Source of the DNA: an uncultured Christensenellaceae bacterium
GTDB lineage: Bacteria; Bacillota; Clostridia; Christensenellales; UBA3700
Direction: 5' to 3'
Assembly (NCBI GenBank): GCA_944380275.1
Contig: CALWHB010000012.1
Span: 1 to 40,887 of the forward strand
Length of the DNA: 40,887 bases
In this document: positions 9,101 to 16,580 of the stretch, piece after piece
Layout of the letters: every line of letters starts with the position of its first letter
Position numbering within the stretch: position 1 is the stretch's first letter
Notes under the pieces: generated by a model
Seen by the model: the letters and a program-made list of their open reading frames with translations, nothing else
Databases searched by the model: none
What the model was told of the DNA's origin: nothing
Made by a program: the position numbers and the translations under genes

Positions 9101-11104
9101 ATGTTGAAAAAATTAGTTGTTGTTTTGATTGTAGCTTTTGTTGCGATGTTTGCTGCCTCGTGTAAAGACGCAGAAATAGCCGGACGCAAATCCGATAGCG
9201 TCATTTCTGTTGCAGACAACATGTATTTCGACGAAAGCGAGTGGGTTGCTTATCTTGCCGAAGAAAAAGAAATTTGTCTTGCAGAAGACGGAGAGAGCGA
9301 ATACAAAATCGTATATCCTTATTCACAAAAAGACAGTTTTGAAGAAGACGCGCTTTATCTGAGCAACGTTCTGAGAAAAATGACCGGGGACGAAGACGGT
9401 TTTGAAGTTGTCGGCGACAATGAATTTTATGCGGGAAAATACATTTCTCTCGGGGATACCGTTTTCTCTGCAGGTATTGAGGCAGAAGGGATTGATTACG
9501 ACGGGTACGTTATAAAAAGCGTTGACGGCAATATTTTTATCAAAGCCTCTTCATCTGCAGATTCACTTACGGCGAAGGACGGTGTTATAAACGGTATTTA
9601 CGGCTTTGCTGAAGACGTACTTGGCTGTATGTTCGTGAGAAACGATTATGATTATATTCCAAACGCCCCCACAGTATATCTTGCGCCTGTCGATATAAAA
9701 GAAAGTCCTGATTTTGCATGGAGAAGAATATATCAATACGAGGTTTCTCAGGACGGTTGGAGCAAAAGGATAAAAAGCAACGGGACGGGTGTAAAATCGG
9801 ATATCGGCAACGATGCCAACAACTACTGGGGAACGTGGTGCCACAGCGTATTCACGTTTGTAAACCCTGATATTTATTTTGAATCTCACCCTGAATATTT
9901 TGCATATATCGACGGGAACCGAAGAGTCGAATATAAAGGCAATCTCACGCAGCTTTGCTTTACCAATCCCGATATTTATCCGATTATAGAGGCAAAACTC
10001 GCTGAATTTATTGAAAAATACCCTGATGCCAAATACTGGGATTTCAGCATTAACGACAACAACAATTATTGTCAGTGTGAGGAGTGCGAAAAGTCTTATG
10101 AAAAATATAATTCAAGAGCAGGTGCGCTGATTGAAATTATCAACAGACTTGCAGAGCGTTTTCCCGATAAATATATAAGCACCCTCGCATATTTTTACAC
10201 AAAGGACGTGCCTGAAGGGATTGAGTGCGCAGACAACGTGAATATAGTTATCGCGCCGATACAGACGTCGCAGCTATACAGTAGTAAATACGGCGAAAAC
10301 GCAGCGTCCGCGCAGGCAAAGAAAATGGTCGAAGACTGGAGTGCGATATGCGACAATCTCTTTTTGTGGGATTATGTCGTCGATTTCAAGAATCTTCTTA
10401 TGCCTTATCCGAACTTCGCCGTTCAGAAAGAAAATGCCGAATTTTATAAAGAACGCAACGTCAAAAGCGTATTTCATCAGGGCAGCAGAGAAAAGAAAGA
10501 CGAGTTTGCGTGTCTTAGAAGTTATCTCCTTGCAAAACAGCTGTGGGATACTGATACCGACGTCAACGCTCTGCTTGGCAAATACGTCAGCGTAACTTAC
10601 GGCGACGCGGCAGAATATATTGCGGAATATATTGATATTATGCATGAATCGGTGCGGACAGAGGCTGCAGAACTCGATTTGTACGACGCGCCCGAAAACC
10701 ATTACGGGGATTATCTGAGCAACGATAATGTTGAAAAATATATGCAACTTACGCAAGACGCACTCAATGCCGTCGGCGACGATGCAATTAAAGTCGGCTT
10801 TGTCGAAGAAATCAGAATAAACGTCCTTTATGCCAAGATGTACTGTCAGGGATGGAACGTAAACGAAAAAGAAGAGGCTTTTGAAGAATTTACCGCTCTT
10901 GTTACAAAACACGGAATAGAAAGACCTTATGAAATCGCGCCGCCCGACATGGAAGAATTTCTGAGCGATACCTATCCTAAGTATCTTTCAACTATAAAGC
11001 TTTGGATTTCTCTGAGCGTAATCGGCGGAGTCGTTTTTGTATGCGTTCTGATTGCAATACCTGTAATAATCGCAAGACGAAAAAGACGGAAACAGAATAT
11101 GTGA
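9101..11104 (+). CDS. DUF4838 lipoprotein with C-terminal membrane anchor
   Basis: A 667-residue secreted protein. The signal peptide ends in AASC, so C21 is a likely lipidation site. The middle (about residues 240-480) matches DUF4838: FVNPDIYFESHPEYFAYIDG, then QLCFTNPD, DFSINDNNNYCQCEEC and FLWDYVVDF. This family has a barrel-like core and is found in glycan-degradation loci; its biochemical role is not established to my knowledge. A second hydrophobic segment (about 636-657) followed by RRKRRK looks like a C-terminal membrane anchor, which is unusual for a lipoprotein. AGGGG precedes the ATG. The gene diverges from the mutarotase-like gene, so it may belong to the same sugar locus, but no operator was found close to its own start. 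Confidence 0.8.
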   Translation: MLKKLVVVLIVAFVAMFAASCKDAEIAGRKSDSVISVADNMYFDESEWVAYLAEEKEICLAEDGESEYKIVYPYSQKDSFEEDALYLSNVLRKMTGDEDGFEVVGDNEFYAGKYISLGDTVFSAGIEAEGIDYDGYVIKSVDGNIFIKASSSADSLTAKDGVINGIYGFAEDVLGCMFVRNDYDYIPNAPTVYLAPVDIKESPDFAWRRIYQYEVSQDGWSKRIKSNGTGVKSDIGNDANNYWGTWCHSVFTFVNPDIYFESHPEYFAYIDGNRRVEYKGNLTQLCFTNPDIYPIIEAKLAEFIEKYPDAKYWDFSINDNNNYCQCEECEKSYEKYNSRAGALIEIINRLAERFPDKYISTLAYFYTKDVPEGIECADNVNIVIAPIQTSQLYSSKYGENAASAQAKKMVEDWSAICDNLFLWDYVVDFKNLLMPYPNFAVQKENAEFYKERNVKSVFHQGSREKKDEFACLRSYLLAKQLWDTDTDVNALLGKYVSVTYGDAAEYIAEYIDIMHESVRTEAAELDLYDAPENHYGDYLSNDNVEKYMQLTQDALNAVGDDAIKVGFVEEIRINVLYAKMYCQGWNVNEKEEAFEEFTALVTKHGIERPYEIAPPDMEEFLSDTYPKYLSTIKLWISLSVIGGVVFVCVLIAIPVIIARRKRRKQNM

Positions 11105-11280
11105 ACAGGAAAGACTTATGCTCATCTGGTATCGGACGCTAAAAACAGAATTGAATATTGATTGCTTTATTGTTTTGGATTATAAGACAAAAGCGGAAGT
11201 CGTCGGACTTTTCCCGGTATATAACGACTTGATTTGATAAAAAAAGCGTTCATACCGGCTTTTAGGGCGTATATACGGCT

Positions 11281-11306
11281 CATACCGCTCATAAAATAGC
11301 GGTATG
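11281..11306 (+). repeat. Hairpin containing the start codon of the YtxC-like gene
   Basis: CATACCGCT and AGCGGTATG form a perfect 9-bp inverted repeat with an 8-nt loop. The last three bases of the 3' arm are the ATG at 11304. The remaining gap from 11105 shows no other gene. Confidence 0.6.
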
Positions 11307-12023
11307 TGGAAGAAGACTTTGACGATTGATAAGAAGTATGACAAAGAACTCAGAGCGTTGCTCAGAGAACTCGGCAAGAATAAGTCGCTTGTTTTTACGG
11401 TAGAGGAGGACAGGTCGAGAAAAGTTGTTTCTGTTGCGTCGACGGGTGCGGACATCAACGCTGCAAACGATTATCTGTCCGACAGAGTAGCAAGACTTCT
11501 GACGACTTATTTCAAGCACGCTTTTATTTCAGACAGGCTTAATAAAAAAGAGTTTGACGAGGCGGAGGCGTGCCTTATGGCTGTTATGATTTATTATGAC
11601 TGTGAAGGAGATTATGCAGAAATTTTCGATAAATTGCGTGATTACGAAGTAATAAGCGTGGACGGAGTTTATAACTTTGCAATCAAAGACATAAAGGAGG
11701 ATTGGCAGGAGCTTTGCGACGTTTCCGGCAGTCTTTTCGACGGAAGTTACTGCGACGACGACCTGTACGACGTGGCTTGTTACGTAGTGGAGGAAAAAGC
11801 AGACAGGACGAGGCTCATGATTGCCGACGCTCAGAACCCGGTTGTAACCGATGTCGCGAAAGGGGTTTTTGTAACGGTTGACGATTTTTACGGGGATAAA
11901 AGGCTTAATCTCATAAACTGCGCAGTCGGATGCGGGGCGAAAGAAATCACTTTTGACGCCGGTTTCAAGGATAAAAAACTTTTTTCGGCATTGTCGAGAT
12001 TCGCAAAAATAAAAATCATCTGA
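11304..12023 (+). CDS. ytxC: YtxC-like putative sporulation protein
   Basis: A 239-residue soluble protein without recognised catalytic motifs. The region around YEVISVDGVYNFAIKDIKED (about residues 113-132) resembles the conserved leucine-glycine-phenylalanine-arginine segment of YtxC proteins, and the C-terminal end with VGCGAKEITFD and FAKIKII fits their end. Position supports the call: in Bacillus subtilis ytxC lies directly upstream of thrS, as here. It is shorter than the B. subtilis protein (about 280 residues). The function of YtxC is not well defined; it is linked to sporulation by annotation. The start codon is buried in a hairpin and lacks a good ribosome site, so translation may be weak or controlled. 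Confidence 0.6.
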   Translation: MWKKTLTIDKKYDKELRALLRELGKNKSLVFTVEEDRSRKVVSVASTGADINAANDYLSDRVARLLTTYFKHAFISDRLNKKEFDEAEACLMAVMIYYDCEGDYAEIFDKLRDYEVISVDGVYNFAIKDIKEDWQELCDVSGSLFDGSYCDDDLYDVACYVVEEKADRTRLMIADAQNPVVTDVAKGVFVTVDDFYGDKRLNLINCAVGCGAKEITFDAGFKDKKLFSALSRFAKIKII

Positions 12024-12071
12024 TTTACAAGCAACGGCGACGAAATCGCGTAAAACGGATTTAAAAAACCG

Positions 12072-12100
12072 TTGACAACGTTGCTGCGGCGGTTTATAAT
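12072..12100 (+). promoter_or_regulatory. Consensus promoter of the thrS transcript
   Basis: TTGACA (12072-12077), 17-nt spacer, TATAAT (12095-12100). The transcript would start near 12107, at the 5' end of the T-box leader. Confidence 0.85.
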
Positions 12101-12106
12101 AAATGC

Positions 12107-12335
12107 ACAAAGCAAATGCCGCGCCCGTTGAGGGCAGACAGAGGACAAGCTGCAACGTTACGAGCCACAGAGAGCTTTCGGGAGCTGAGAAGAAAGCGCA
12201 AACGGTCGTTGACAGTACCACCGCTGAAAGGCACGTTCCGTACGAAACGGAAGAATTAAGCGACGGCGAAAGCCGTAAGTAAGGTGGAACCGCGACATAT
12301 TGTCGTCCTTACGTGAAAACGTAAGGACGTTTTTT
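12107..12335 (+). promoter_or_regulatory. T-box leader of thrS
   Basis: A tRNA-sensing leader that ends transcription unless uncharged tRNA-Thr binds. The conserved T-box AAGGTGGAACCGCG is at 12281-12294, and the AG-box-like AGAGAG element lies near 12161. The segment AGTACCACC near 12215 supplies a threonine specifier codon ACC, matching the downstream gene. The TGGA in the bulge would pair with a tRNA ending UCCA. The leader ends in the terminator at 12304-12335. Confidence 0.9.
12304..12335 (+). terminator. Rho-independent terminator of the T-box
   Basis: An 11-bp perfect stem (CGTCCTTACGT / ACGTAAGGACG) with a GAAA loop, followed by TTTTTT at 12330-12335. Confidence 0.92.
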
Positions 12336-12358
12336 ATACGCAAAACGGAGGTTTTATT

Positions 12359-14296
12359 ATGATAATTACGCTCAAAGACGGAAGTAGTAAAGAGTACGAG
12401 AACGGAAAAACCGTGCTTGAAATCGCAAGGGACCTTTCAGAAGGTCTGGCGAGAGTTACGCTTGGCGCGATAGTGGACGGAAAAGTCGTTGAGGCAAATA
12501 CCGTTCTTGACAGCGACTGCAATCTGCAGATACTCACTTTTAAAGACCCGGAGGGAAGAAGGATATACCGCCATACCTGCGCGCACGTGCTAGCGCAGGC
12601 TGTTAAGAGCGTCTATCCGACGGTTAAACTGGCTATCGGACCTGCAATTGACGACGGTTTTTATTATGACTTCGACTTTACGACTCCGATAACGATGGAA
12701 CAACTCGACAAGGTTGAAGAGGAAATGAAACGCATCATCAAAGCAAACTATCCCCTCGAAAGATTCGTTCTGCCCAGAAAAGAGGCGTTAAAACTCATGA
12801 AGGGATTTGACGAACCCTATAAGGTAGAACTCATAAACGACCTGCCCAAGGACGCAGAAATTTCCTTCTACCGTCAGGGCAATTTTACCGACCTTTGCGC
12901 AGGACCGCATCTGCCGTCAACAGGTATGATAAAAGCTTTCAAGCTGACAAGCCTTACCGGAGCTTACTGGCGCGGCAACGAGAAAAACAAGATGCTTTCG
13001 AGAATATACGGCACCTGCTTTGATAAGAAGAGTGAACTGACAGAGTATCTTGCGGCAGTCGAAGAGGCAAAAAAGCGCGACCACAACAAACTGGGCAGAG
13101 AACTTGGCATCTTTATGACAGACGAGAAAATAGGTCAGGGTCTGCCTTTGCTTATGCCTAAGGGAACGAAAATTTTCCAGACTCTGACACGTTTTGTAGA
13201 GGATGAAGAGGAAAGACGCGGCTATGTGCGTACGAAAACTCCGTATATGGCAAAATCCGACCTTTACAAGGTTTCGGGACACTGGGACCATTACAAAGAC
13301 GGTATGTTTGTTATAGGCGACGAGGAAAAGGACGACGAAGTTTTCGCTCTGCGTCCTATGACTTGCCCGTTCCAGTATACCATATATAACAACGGACTCA
13401 AAAGTTACCGCGACCTGCCGATAAGGTACGGCGAAACCTCGACGCTGTTCAGAAACGAGGCAAGCGGAGAAATGCACGGTCTTATCCGTGTCAGGCAGTT
13501 TACAATCAGCGAAGGACATATCGTATGTACGCCTCAGCAGCTCGAAGAAGAGTTCAAAGGCTGCGTCGACCTTATCAAATATATGCTGACTTGCTGCGGT
13601 CTTCAGAACGACGTAACTTACCGTTTCTCAAAGTGGGACCCCAACGATACTAAGAAGTATATCAATGAGCCGGAAACATGGAATAAGGCTGAGGATACGA
13701 TGAGAAAAATCCTCGACCATCTTGGAATCGAGTATACTGAGGCGGTAGGAGAGGCGGCGTTCTACGGACCTAAGCTGGATATTCAGATAAAGAACGTACA
13801 CGGCAAAGAGGATACGATAATCACCGTACAGGTAGATATGTTCCTTGCTGAAAATTTCGATATGAGCTATGTTGACGAAAACGGAGAAAAGCGCAGACCT
13901 TATATTATACACCGCACTTCTATCGGCTGCTATGAACGTACGATAGCTTTGCTAATCGAGAAGTTTGCAGGTGCGTTCCCGCTGTGGATTGCTCCCACTC
14001 AGGTAAAAGTAATCAGCCTCACTGACAGAAACGCCGCGAGTGCGAAAGCTATATCCGACAAGCTTTACGGTTACGGTATCAGAACCGAAGTTGACGACAG
14101 GAGCGAAACGGTCGGCTATAAAATAAGGAGTGCGCAGCTGGAAAAGGTTCCTTATATGATAGTAATTGGCGATAAAGAGGCAGAAACGGGAGTGCTTTCG
14201 GTAAGACGCAGAGGCGAGGGAGTTATAGGAGAGATGAGCCTCGACGACTTTATCGCACGACTGCTCAAAGAGATTGCAGAAAAACGTCTTGACTGA
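12359..14296 (+). CDS. thrS: Threonyl-tRNA synthetase
   Basis: A class II aminoacyl-tRNA synthetase, 645 residues and full length, that charges tRNA-Thr in the cytoplasm. In order: TGS domain (1-60), editing domain with HTCAHVLAQAV (about 66-76) and DLCAGPHLPSTG, catalytic core from about 245, and anticodon-binding domain (about 545-645, ending near VLSVRRRGEG). Catalytic zinc ligands are C336 (RPMTCP), H387 (SEGHIVC) and H518 (IIHRTS). GGAGG lies just upstream of the ATG. The T-box leader controls transcription in response to uncharged tRNA-Thr. Codon use matches the surrounding chromosome, unlike the block that follows. Confidence 0.97.
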   Translation: MIITLKDGSSKEYENGKTVLEIARDLSEGLARVTLGAIVDGKVVEANTVLDSDCNLQILTFKDPEGRRIYRHTCAHVLAQAVKSVYPTVKLAIGPAIDDGFYYDFDFTTPITMEQLDKVEEEMKRIIKANYPLERFVLPRKEALKLMKGFDEPYKVELINDLPKDAEISFYRQGNFTDLCAGPHLPSTGMIKAFKLTSLTGAYWRGNEKNKMLSRIYGTCFDKKSELTEYLAAVEEAKKRDHNKLGRELGIFMTDEKIGQGLPLLMPKGTKIFQTLTRFVEDEEERRGYVRTKTPYMAKSDLYKVSGHWDHYKDGMFVIGDEEKDDEVFALRPMTCPFQYTIYNNGLKSYRDLPIRYGETSTLFRNEASGEMHGLIRVRQFTISEGHIVCTPQQLEEEFKGCVDLIKYMLTCCGLQNDVTYRFSKWDPNDTKKYINEPETWNKAEDTMRKILDHLGIEYTEAVGEAAFYGPKLDIQIKNVHGKEDTIITVQVDMFLAENFDMSYVDENGEKRRPYIIHRTSIGCYERTIALLIEKFAGAFPLWIAPTQVKVISLTDRNAASAKAISDKLYGYGIRTEVDDRSETVGYKIRSAQLEKVPYMIVIGDKEAETGVLSVRRRGEGVIGEMSLDDFIARLLKEIAEKRLD

Positions 14297-14352
14297 TTTG
14301 CGAAGTCGTCTGCAGAAATACAATAAAAAATAAATATAAATATCAATAAAAC

Positions 14353-14393
14353 AAAAAGTCTTCCGACAAAGTGCGTGTCCCATAGGGATTTTT
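14353..14393 (+). repeat. Left copy of a 41-bp inverted repeat
   Basis: Begins AAAAAGTCTTCCG and ends ATAGGGATTTTT. The reverse complement of 17975-18015 matches at 34 of 41 positions: 13, 8 and 12 identical bases separated by a 7-bp variable part and one mismatch. The pair brackets the kinase, regulator and CNNM block. Confidence 0.8.
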
Positions 14394-14427
14394 ATAAACA
14401 TTATATAATTGCACTTTCAAGCGGAGA

Positions 14428-14460
14428 AAAAATCAGATTCCATTACGGAGTCTGATTTTT
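14428..14460 (+). terminator. Bidirectional-type terminator after thrS
   Basis: AAAAATCAGATTC pairs with GAGTCTGATTTTT (13 bp with one G-U pair), loop of seven, then a T run. The A run on the 5' side gives a T run on the other strand as well. It lies inside the left repeat, so it may belong to the inserted block rather than to thrS. Confidence 0.8.
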
Positions 14461-14485
14461 CTTTTGTTGTGGTAATCAATTCAAA

Positions 14486-14514
14486 TTGCAATCATCTTGT
14501 CTTTTTGATATAAT
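14486..14514 (+). promoter_or_regulatory. Upstream promoter of the kinase operon
   Basis: TTGCAA (14486-14491), 17-nt spacer, TATAAT (14509-14514). It probably gives basal expression, upstream of the regulator-boxed promoter. Confidence 0.55.
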
Positions 14515-14530
14515 ATAGTAAAGAAAAACA

Positions 14531-14563
14531 TTAACTGTTTCTTTATCAAAACTATGTTATAAT
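14531..14563 (+). promoter_or_regulatory. Response-regulator-type promoter of the kinase operon
   Basis: TTAAC, six bases, TTTAT, eleven bases, TATAAT. The half sites are 11 bp apart, one helical turn, as in OmpR/PhoB-type regulator boxes that replace the -35. The same layout recurs at 16364-16396. Confidence 0.65.
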
Positions 14564-14593
14564 AAAAATGACTTATTACGTGAAGCAAATAAG

Positions 14594-15658
14594 ATGAAAA
14601 AACTTCCCAAACAACTTAAAAACGTGCTGTTCACGATAATTATATTGATTGTTGCGTTCGGGGTATCCGTTCTTTTACAAGACGTGCTTACGATACAAGA
14701 ACACGTTACGACGGTGTTTGTTTTTGCCGTGTTTTTAGTATCTCTTTGTACGGACGGATATTGGTATGGTATCATTACTGCACTTGTAGGAATGCTTGCA
14801 GTAAATTGGGCTTTTACCTTTCCGTTTTTTGAATTTAATTTTACCATTCCCGAAAATCTTTTATCGGCTGTTATTATGATTGTCGTTTCCATATTAACGA
14901 GTATGCTTACGACGAAGGTAAAGCGTTCGGAAGAAATAAAAGCAATCGGTGAAAAAGAACAAATGAGAGCAAATCTTCTTCGTGCTGTTTCTCACGATTT
15001 AAGAACACCGCTTACGACCATTTACGGGGCAAGTTCCACAATGATAGAAAATTACGAGAGTGTTCCCGATGAACAAAAACTTAAAATATTGGGCGGTATC
15101 AAAGAGGACGCGCAATGCCTTATCCGTATGGTGGAAAATTTGCTGTCCGTTACAAAAATCGAAGAAGGAAAAGTAAAACTTATCAAAACCCCTACCGTAT
15201 TGGACGAATTGATAGACTCGGTTATCGTAAAATTCAAAAAACACTATCCTACGCAAGAGATTGATTTGGATATTCCCGAAGAAATTGTCCTTATTGCTAT
15301 GGACGCTATTTTGATAGAACAGGTGCTTATCAATCTTTTGGAAAACGCCGTTCAACACGCAACGGGAATGACGAAACTTTCCCTAAAAGTCTATGTAATT
15401 GACAATAAAGCCATTTTTGAAATAAAAGACAATGGTTGCGGTATTGCAAAAGAACGGCTTGAAACGATTTTTCAAGGCAATTACGAAAAGAGTGAAAGTC
15501 TTTACGATAGTCAAAAACGAAATGCAGGCATCGGACTTTCCGTTTGTGCTACGATTATAAAAGCGCACGATGGTTCAATTCATGTAGAAAACAACAAAGA
15601 TGGTGGCGCGAAATTCCGCTTTTCGTTGGATATTGAGGAGATGAACAATGAGCAATAA
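14594..15658 (+). CDS. KdpD-like membrane sensor histidine kinase lacking the KdpD N-terminal domains
   Basis: A 354-residue kinase. It begins with a DUF4118 (KdpD membrane) region of about four helices (residues 9-108), followed by HisKA with phospho-acceptor H134 (AVSHDLRTPLTTIYG) and a HATPase domain with the N box (NLLENAVQHA) and G boxes (DNGCGI, NAGIGLSV). Full KdpD is about 900 residues and has cytoplasmic Kdp and USP domains, which are missing here. No kdpFABC genes are present, so potassium control is not supported. The likely partner is the response regulator that overlaps its 3' end by 11 bases. Codons are richer in TTA, AAA and CGT than in thrS or the pur genes, which suggests transfer. 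Confidence 0.88.
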   Translation: MKKLPKQLKNVLFTIIILIVAFGVSVLLQDVLTIQEHVTTVFVFAVFLVSLCTDGYWYGIITALVGMLAVNWAFTFPFFEFNFTIPENLLSAVIMIVVSILTSMLTTKVKRSEEIKAIGEKEQMRANLLRAVSHDLRTPLTTIYGASSTMIENYESVPDEQKLKILGGIKEDAQCLIRMVENLLSVTKIEEGKVKLIKTPTVLDELIDSVIVKFKKHYPTQEIDLDIPEEIVLIAMDAILIEQVLINLLENAVQHATGMTKLSLKVYVIDNKAIFEIKDNGCGIAKERLETIFQGNYEKSESLYDSQKRNAGIGLSVCATIIKAHDGSIHVENNKDGGAKFRFSLDIEEMNNEQ

Positions 15659-16355
15659 ATATAGAATTTTGATTGTTGAAGATGAAAATAATATACAAAC
15701 GTTTATTTCTGCATTATTAGAAGCAAACGGTTATCAAGCAATTACAGCAAACACTTGTTACCAAGCAGAAATGTTGTATGGTTCATACTTGCCCGATTTA
15801 ATTATTTTAGACTTGGGTTTACCTGATAAAGACGGTAGCGAGTTGATATCAAAATTACGAGAAAACGATTCCGTTCCTATTATTGTTTTGTCTGCACGTA
15901 GCAAAGAAACAGACAAGGTAAATGCTCTTGATTTAGGGGCAAATGATTATATCACAAAGCCGTTTGGCTCGGCAGAACTTTTGGCACGAGTCCGTTCTGT
16001 ATTAAGGAATAGCCGACATAATGAATTAGGACGATTGCCAAACGCAAAATTTATTGTTGGTGATTTACTTATTGATTACGAGGCGCGACAAATCTTTGTT
16101 AAAGATGAAGAAATTAAATTAACGCAAACGGAATACAATATTATTGCGTTTTTATCCGAACATTCGGGAAAAATGATGACGTATGCGACAATAATAAAAG
16201 CGATTTGGGGCGGTTGTGCGGACGAAAGCAGTATTAAAAAATTACAGGTAAATATGGCAAATATTCGCAAGAAATTCGGAGCGAAACCGGGCGAAGATTA
16301 TTACATTACAAATGAACTTGGTGTAGGATATCGAATGAACGAAAAACCCGATTAA
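15648..16355 (+). CDS. OmpR/KdpE-family response regulator
   Basis: A 235-residue two-component regulator. The receiver domain (1-120) has acidic pocket E11/D12, phospho-acceptor D55 (IILDLGLPD) and the switch lysine in TKPF. The winged-helix DNA-binding domain is at about 130-232 (LTQTEYNIIAFLSEHSGKM, then GVGYRM). It overlaps the kinase gene, so the two are made together. Matching direct-repeat boxes before the kinase operon and before the CNNM gene make it the natural candidate to activate both. Codon use is strongly A+T rich. Confidence 0.92.
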   Translation: MSNKYRILIVEDENNIQTFISALLEANGYQAITANTCYQAEMLYGSYLPDLIILDLGLPDKDGSELISKLRENDSVPIIVLSARSKETDKVNALDLGANDYITKPFGSAELLARVRSVLRNSRHNELGRLPNAKFIVGDLLIDYEARQIFVKDEEIKLTQTEYNIIAFLSEHSGKMMTYATIIKAIWGGCADESSIKKLQVNMANIRKKFGAKPGEDYYITNELGVGYRMNEKPD

Positions 16356-16363
16356 ATTTAATC

Positions 16364-16396
16364 TTAACTAAATCTTTACTGTGTATATGTTATACT
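16364..16396 (+). promoter_or_regulatory. Response-regulator-type promoter of the CNNM gene
   Basis: TTAAC, six bases, TTTAC, eleven bases, TATACT. Spacing is identical to 14531-14563, and both share TATGT just before the -10. It begins nine bases after the regulator stop codon. Confidence 0.65.
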
Positions 16397-16427
16397 ATAA
16401 AAGTAAAAATTTTATAAAAGGAGAAAA

Positions 16428-16460
16428 ATGTGGACGACTTTCCTCGATGTAGCCTACTAA
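16428..16460 (+). CDS. Leader peptide MWTTFLDVAY
   Basis: A 10-codon open frame with an excellent ribosome site (AAAAGGAG, five bases before the ATG) and a TAA stop at 16458-16460. It is the first translated item after the boxed promoter and lies 120 nt before the CNNM start, followed directly by strong hairpins. This is the layout of leader-peptide attenuators. The peptide is not one I recognise. It could also be an accidental frame, but the ribosome site is better than that of most genes around it. Confidence 0.55.
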   Translation: MWTTFLDVAY

Positions 16461-16580
16461 ACAACTTCTTTTGTAAATCTTCTATTTGCAAAAGTATAAA
16501 CGTTTATAGTCTAACAATGTATATTCTACGTTGTTAGCCGTTTTACTTTATACTAACATTTACAAATAGGAGAATTACAA
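16461..16580 (+). promoter_or_regulatory. Structured leader with competing hairpins before the CNNM gene
   Basis: Stem A pairs 16468-16478 with 16484-16494 (11 bp, one G-U). Stem B pairs 16511-16521 with 16527-16537 (11 bp, one G-U). Alternatives exist: GTTAG at 16533-16537 can pair with CTAAC at 16553-16557, and CTATTTG at 16482-16488 can pair with CAAATAG at 16563-16569, touching the ribosome site AGGAG (16568-16572). Opening stem A by a ribosome on the leader peptide would change which pairings form. No T tract is present, so any control would be at translation rather than termination. Confidence 0.5.

Noticed and set aside
3826-11153. Shared 16-mer GCTAAAAACAGAATTG at 3826-3841 and 11138-11153
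   Set aside because: A 16-bp match between AT-rich gaps in 40 kb can occur by chance, and the flanks do not match.
14594-16355. A potassium-responsive kdpDE pair
   Set aside because: The kinase lacks the KdpD N-terminal domains and no kdpFABC genes are present; only a KdpD/KdpE-like relationship is supported.
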